Part shown: positions 13,758 to 16,874 of the stretch, piece by piece | Numbering within the stretch: position 1 is the first letter of the stretch | Layout of the letters: each line of letters starts with the position of its first letter | Assembly (NCBI GenBank): GCA_003527555.1 | Contig: DPWT01000167.1 | Location: 1-16,874, forward strand | Direction: 5' to 3' | Source of the DNA: Verrucomicrobiales bacterium | GTDB taxonomy: Bacteria; Verrucomicrobiota; Verrucomicrobiia; Verrucomicrobiales; Akkermansiaceae | DNA length: 16,874 bases | Program-made: the position numbers and the translations under genes | Notes under the pieces: model-generated | The model's input: only the letters and a program-made list of their open reading frames with translations | What the model was told of the DNA's origin: nothing | Databases searched by the model: none

Positions 13758-15218
13758 ATGAAAATCCTCCTCACAGGAGCAAATGGCTACATTGGGTTGC
13801 GCCTCCTATCAGCACTCAGCTCGACCCAGCATCGCGTGGTCGCTGTGGTCAGAAATAAGCAGAGGTTAGACAAAAAAACATGTGAAATGTTTGGTGATAG
13901 ACTTGAGATTGTTGAGCAAGACTTCCTCACAGAGGTCACATCCACATCCTGCCCTAGTGATATTGATGCCGCATACTATCTGATTCACTCGATGGGTTCA
14001 GGGAAAGGTTTCGCCAAACGAGAAGAACGTTGCGCACGCCATTTTATAGAGTGGATTCAAACCTCACAGTGCAAACAAATCATCTACCTATCAGGTATCA
14101 TTCCAGATGCGGATGATCTTTCAGTTCACTTAGAATCCAGACAACGCGTTGCAGACTTACTCTCGGAAAGCAATATTCCCCTCACCACACTGCGCGCATC
14201 AATCATCGTCGGCTCAGGATCTGCCTCGTTCGAGATCATTCGAGATCTTGTTGAAAAACTTCCCCTCATGATAACGCCACAGTGGACTCGCACCCGCTGC
14301 CAACCGATCGCTATCCGCAACGTTATCGAATACCTAACAGGGGTTCTCAACCACAAAGATTGTTTGCAGCAGAGTTTTGATATAGGAGGTCCAAACAAAA
14401 TCAGCTACCGAGATATGATGAGCCAATATGCCGATGCCCGTCGTCTTTGGCGCCTTATCGTCCCAACACCCTTTTTCACCCCTCGCCTGTCCTCATACTG
14501 GTTGAGCTTGGTCACCGCCACCAATTACCAGCTCGCCAAGGCACTAGTAGGTAGCCTCCACATGGAAACCGTCTGCCACGAAAACTCGATCACATCCATC
14601 GTCCCGCAAAAATTATTAAGCTACCGAGAAGCTATCGACCTAGCGTTTTCCCGTATCGCACAGAATCGCGTCCCCTCAACATGGTACGGAGCGATGTCCA
14701 CAGGTCACCTGCGCCCCGAACAAATACAAAATATCCAAGTGCCAGAATATGGCGTCTTAACCGATAGAAGGTCGGTGCGGCTGGCGACTGATAAAACTGA
14801 CGTCATCGATGCCATATGGTCAATCGGCGGAGCCCGCGGATGGCCTAGCATGACATGGGCATGGAAATTACGCGGACTGATGGATAAGTTTGTTGGCGGC
14901 ATCGGCATGCGCCGTGGCAGGCGTGACTCCACCGATCTCAAACCAGGCGATGCTCTTGATTTTTGGCGTGTCGTTCTCACCGACAAAAAGGCTGGACGGC
15001 TTATCCTTTTTGCTGAAATGAAACTACCCGGTGAAGCTTGGTTAGAGTTTTATATTTCAAAAGACAGTCTAGTACAAACAGCAACATTCAGACCCCTCGG
15101 TTTATTTGGCCGGCTCTACTGGTATCTAACATTTCCTTTTCATCTTATCTTATTCCCCCGCATGGCACGCAAGCTCGCCAAGGGGTGGCCCACACCTTCA
15201 ACAAACACCAAATCATGA
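13758..15218 (+). CDS. Atypical SDR-family NAD(P)-binding protein with C-terminal DUF2867
   Basis: The product has 486 residues. Residues 1 to about 300 form an extended/atypical SDR Rossmann domain: the nucleotide-binding TGANGYIG (6-13), DAAYYLIHSMG (70-80), IIYLSGIIP (108-116) and TTLRASIIVGSGSASFEIIR (143-162). The usual YxxxK pair is not evident at the expected place, as in NmrA-like or atypical SDRs, so it may act as a reductase on a lipid/quinone-like substrate or as a redox sensor (inference). Residues about 345-470 match DUF2867: IGGARGWPSMTWAWKLRGLM, GGIGMRRGRR, GDALDFWRVV and AEMKLPGEAWLEF. The C-terminal LYWYLTFPFHLILFPRMA is hydrophobic and may touch the membrane. Its stop overlaps the next start (ATGA), indicating translational coupling. 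Confidence 0.88.
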   Translation: MKILLTGANGYIGLRLLSALSSTQHRVVAVVRNKQRLDKKTCEMFGDRLEIVEQDFLTEVTSTSCPSDIDAAYYLIHSMGSGKGFAKREERCARHFIEWIQTSQCKQIIYLSGIIPDADDLSVHLESRQRVADLLSESNIPLTTLRASIIVGSGSASFEIIRDLVEKLPLMITPQWTRTRCQPIAIRNVIEYLTGVLNHKDCLQQSFDIGGPNKISYRDMMSQYADARRLWRLIVPTPFFTPRLSSYWLSLVTATNYQLAKALVGSLHMETVCHENSITSIVPQKLLSYREAIDLAFSRIAQNRVPSTWYGAMSTGHLRPEQIQNIQVPEYGVLTDRRSVRLATDKTDVIDAIWSIGGARGWPSMTWAWKLRGLMDKFVGGIGMRRGRRDSTDLKPGDALDFWRVVLTDKKAGRLILFAEMKLPGEAWLEFYISKDSLVQTATFRPLGLFGRLYWYLTFPFHLILFPRMARKLAKGWPTPSTNTKS

Positions 15219-15892
15219 AATCAATCCTCATCATAGGCGGCAACTCAGGCATCAGCGAAAAACTAGCCCAGCAACTTCAGTTGTCTGGAGATCAGGTTCT
15301 CACTGCGTCTCGAGAACCTTCCGCATTTACTCATCAAACATATGACGTCTCGTCAGGCGATAAATTAGTCATCCCCGATCAGCTTGACGCATTAGTCTAC
15401 TGCCCTGGCTCAATCACACTGAAACCATTTAACGGCTTGAGCCGTGAAGAAATGCTCGCCGAGTTTGAGTTAAATGCTCTGGGCGCCGCCACTACAATAC
15501 AACAAGCACTACCCGCTTTACGAAAATCTGCCGCAGCCTCGGTTGTTTTGTTTTCCACCGTTGCTGTGCAGACAGGTCTTCCATACCATGCGTCCATAGC
15601 CATGGCAAAGGGTGCTATCGAGGGCCTAACACGTTCACTGGCAGCTGAGTTGGCACCCAAAATTAGAGTGAATGCCATCGCCCCATCACTAACGGTAACA
15701 CCACTGGCAGAAAACCTTGTAAATACCGATGCAAAATGTCAGGCGTCAGCCGATCGACATCCTCTTAAACGCATCGGTGATCCTGAGGAAATCGCCAGCC
15801 TTGCTGCATGGCTCGTTTCCGATGCATCACGCTTCGTCACTGGACAAATCATCCATGCCGATGGCGGGTTGGGTAGCGTCCGCACGCTATAA
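15215..15892 (+). CDS. Short-chain dehydrogenase/reductase with altered active site
   Basis: The product has 225 residues from the ATG at 15215, which overlaps the previous stop by 4 nt; a longer in-frame reading would run back into the upstream gene. It is a single Rossmann domain with IIGGNSGISEKLA at the NAD(P) site (6-18), CPGS (63-66) in place of NNAG, LNALGA with the tetrad Asn87, VLFSTVAV with Ser114, Lys132 in MAKGAIEGLTRSLAAELAP, and the C-terminal RVNAIAPSLTVTPLAENL and GQIIHADGG. The residue four before the Lys, normally the catalytic Tyr, is Ile128; the nearest Tyr is 124. Some FabI-like SDRs also place Tyr further from the Lys, so activity cannot be excluded. The substrate is unknown. 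The 3' end overlaps recF on the other strand. Confidence 0.88.
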   Translation: MKSILIIGGNSGISEKLAQQLQLSGDQVLTASREPSAFTHQTYDVSSGDKLVIPDQLDALVYCPGSITLKPFNGLSREEMLAEFELNALGAATTIQQALPALRKSAAASVVLFSTVAVQTGLPYHASIAMAKGAIEGLTRSLAAELAPKIRVNAIAPSLTVTPLAENLVNTDAKCQASADRHPLKRIGDPEEIASLAAWLVSDASRFVTGQIIHADGGLGSVRTL

Positions 15893-16874
15893 TTGGTTAC
15901 CACGCAAATCACTCATCTGGATGGCAGTAAACTCATTACTCATCCAGTCAATATTAGTCGTGGTTATCAGCTTCTGTGCATCTTGTGGCAACTCCCCCAT
16001 CAGCGAGTTCCTCCGATCTGTATCAAGCTCACCAAAAATATCATCAAGCAGATACACCGGCAATTCTCCAGTTCGCTTAGTCAAAAGCTCTCCCTGCGCC
16101 AACTTAAGAGCCAACACCATGGTGCGCTGTTGTCCCTCACTGGCGTATTCATTTGCAGCCATCCCATTGATCGATAAACGCACGTCATCACGGTGCGGTC
16201 CGGCCACCGTCTGACCAAGTCTGCGCTCGCGTTCAGATGTCATTTCCAGGCTTTCTCTTAGGTTATCACCAGCTCCTGCGACATATTCCATTCTTACGCG
16301 CTCATCGCAGGCGCTCACAGCGGATTGTGCTTCTGATGCCGCCGGCCCAAGCGCAACCACCAAATCTCTTCGCGCATTAGTAAGAAAGTCACCATGTCGC
16401 ACTAACAGCTCAGTGTAAGCAGCGATCTCGCTATCACGATCACCACCCGTCACATGGCGGTCTTTTAGCAAAATATTACGCGCTTTCAAAACCCGTGCGT
16501 ATCGGTTCAGGTTATCTCGGTAGTCGTGATCAAGCTGGCAGCCCAAAAAGTCAAGATACCTGCGTCGCACACTTCCTGATCCACGCACTAGTTGCAGATC
16601 ATCATTACCCATCCACACCACCAGCCCACCACCGCGAAGGTAGTCCGCTTGTTTAAGCACCGCGTCATCATCCACCTTCATTCCCACACCCTTGCCCCGC
16701 GCATAACGCACCTGCAGTTCACTACCCCAACAGTTACCCGCCACACCAAAACCTGAACTCTCGACTTTCACCAAACTACCCATTCGCTTACTGCGCGGTG
16801 ACTGCAAACGAACCATCACACAGACCGCTTCTAAAATAGAGGTCTTCCCCTGAGCATTAGCCCCTACCATCACC
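15887..16874 (-). CDS. recF: DNA replication and repair protein RecF (N-terminus beyond window)
   Basis: The visible 328 or so residues lack only the first few dozen of a normal RecF (about 360-370). RecF is an SMC-like ATPase that works with RecO and RecR to load RecA at single-strand gaps. It shows Walker A GANAQGKTS close to the visible start, DDLQLVRGSGSVRRRYLDFL with the conserved RRR/LD segment, the ABC-type signature ASEGQQRTMVLALKLAQ, and Walker B VYLLDDIFGELD near the C-terminus. The first visible in-frame GTG/ATG are internal codons of the beta strand before Walker A, not the start. Its last codons overlap the SDR gene (6 nt, tail to tail). dnaA and dnaN, common neighbours of recF, are not in view. 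Confidence 0.94.
   Translation of the reverse strand, partial: VMVGANAQGKTSILEAVCVMVRLQSPRSKRMGSLVKVESSGFGVAGNCWGSELQVRYARGKGVGMKVDDDAVLKQADYLRGGGLVVWMGNDDLQLVRGSGSVRRRYLDFLGCQLDHDYRDNLNRYARVLKARNILLKDRHVTGGDRDSEIAAYTELLVRHGDFLTNARRDLVVALGPAASEAQSAVSACDERVRMEYVAGAGDNLRESLEMTSERERRLGQTVAGPHRDDVRLSINGMAANEYASEGQQRTMVLALKLAQGELLTKRTGELPVYLLDDIFGELDTDRRNSLMGELPQDAQKLITTTNIDWMSNEFTAIQMSDLRGNQL

Noticed and set aside
15038..15214. A 59-residue N-terminal extension of the small SDR
   Set aside because: It is out-of-frame reading of the DUF2867 coding region. The ATG at 15215 gives the proper Rossmann start and the typical ATGA overlap.

Overview
The window looks like chromosomal core sequence from a Gram-negative, double-membraned bacterium. 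My best guess is the Verrucomicrobiota (marine Verrucomicrobiales type). The guess rests on the ExbB-ExbD-ExbD-TPR cluster, an exported CIA30-family protein, generally weak Shine-Dalgarno signals and the overall feel of the protein sequences. No 16S or ribosomal-protein marker is present, so the phylum call is an inference. I see no phage, transposon, integrase, CRISPR array or toxin-antitoxin pair.

Positions 1-5511 (minus strand) hold a cell-envelope cluster, read right to left: a MotA/TolQ/ExbB-type proton-channel protein with a signal peptide, two different ExbD/TolR-type proteins, a 1038-residue exported TPR protein, and the start of a further small exported protein cut by the window edge. 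No TonB, TolA, TolB or Pal is visible. The TPR protein is therefore the candidate partner that the proton-driven motor acts on. Four of the five genes carry the same hexamer, AACCTA, 8-15 nt before their start codons. A tight hairpin closed by a GNRA tetraloop sits between exbB and the first exbD.

Positions 5642-5886 hold a tRNA-Arg(CCG) gene with encoded CCA, an extended -10 promoter and a likely terminator.

Positions 5935-7767 (minus) hold a peroxiredoxin (bcp) whose stop codon directly abuts the start of a fused protein, KsgA/RsmA rRNA dimethyltransferase plus a complete C-terminal Nudix hydrolase domain.

Positions 7854-12786 (plus) hold housekeeping genes: pgsA (phospholipid synthesis), der (ribosome-assembly GTPase), a lone OppD/DppD-type ABC ATPase, and the purE-purK pair of purine synthesis.

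Positions 12910-13473 (minus) encode an exported CIA30-family protein. Positions 13758-15892 (plus) hold two overlapping short-chain dehydrogenase genes: an atypical SDR fused to DUF2867, and a small classical-like SDR whose catalytic Tyr position is Ile. Positions 15887-16874 (minus) hold recF, missing its N-terminus at the window edge and overlapping the SDR gene tail to tail.

The strongest leads for something undescribed are the TonB-less ExbB/ExbD/ExbD/TPR module with its shared leader motif, and the KsgA-Nudix fusion.
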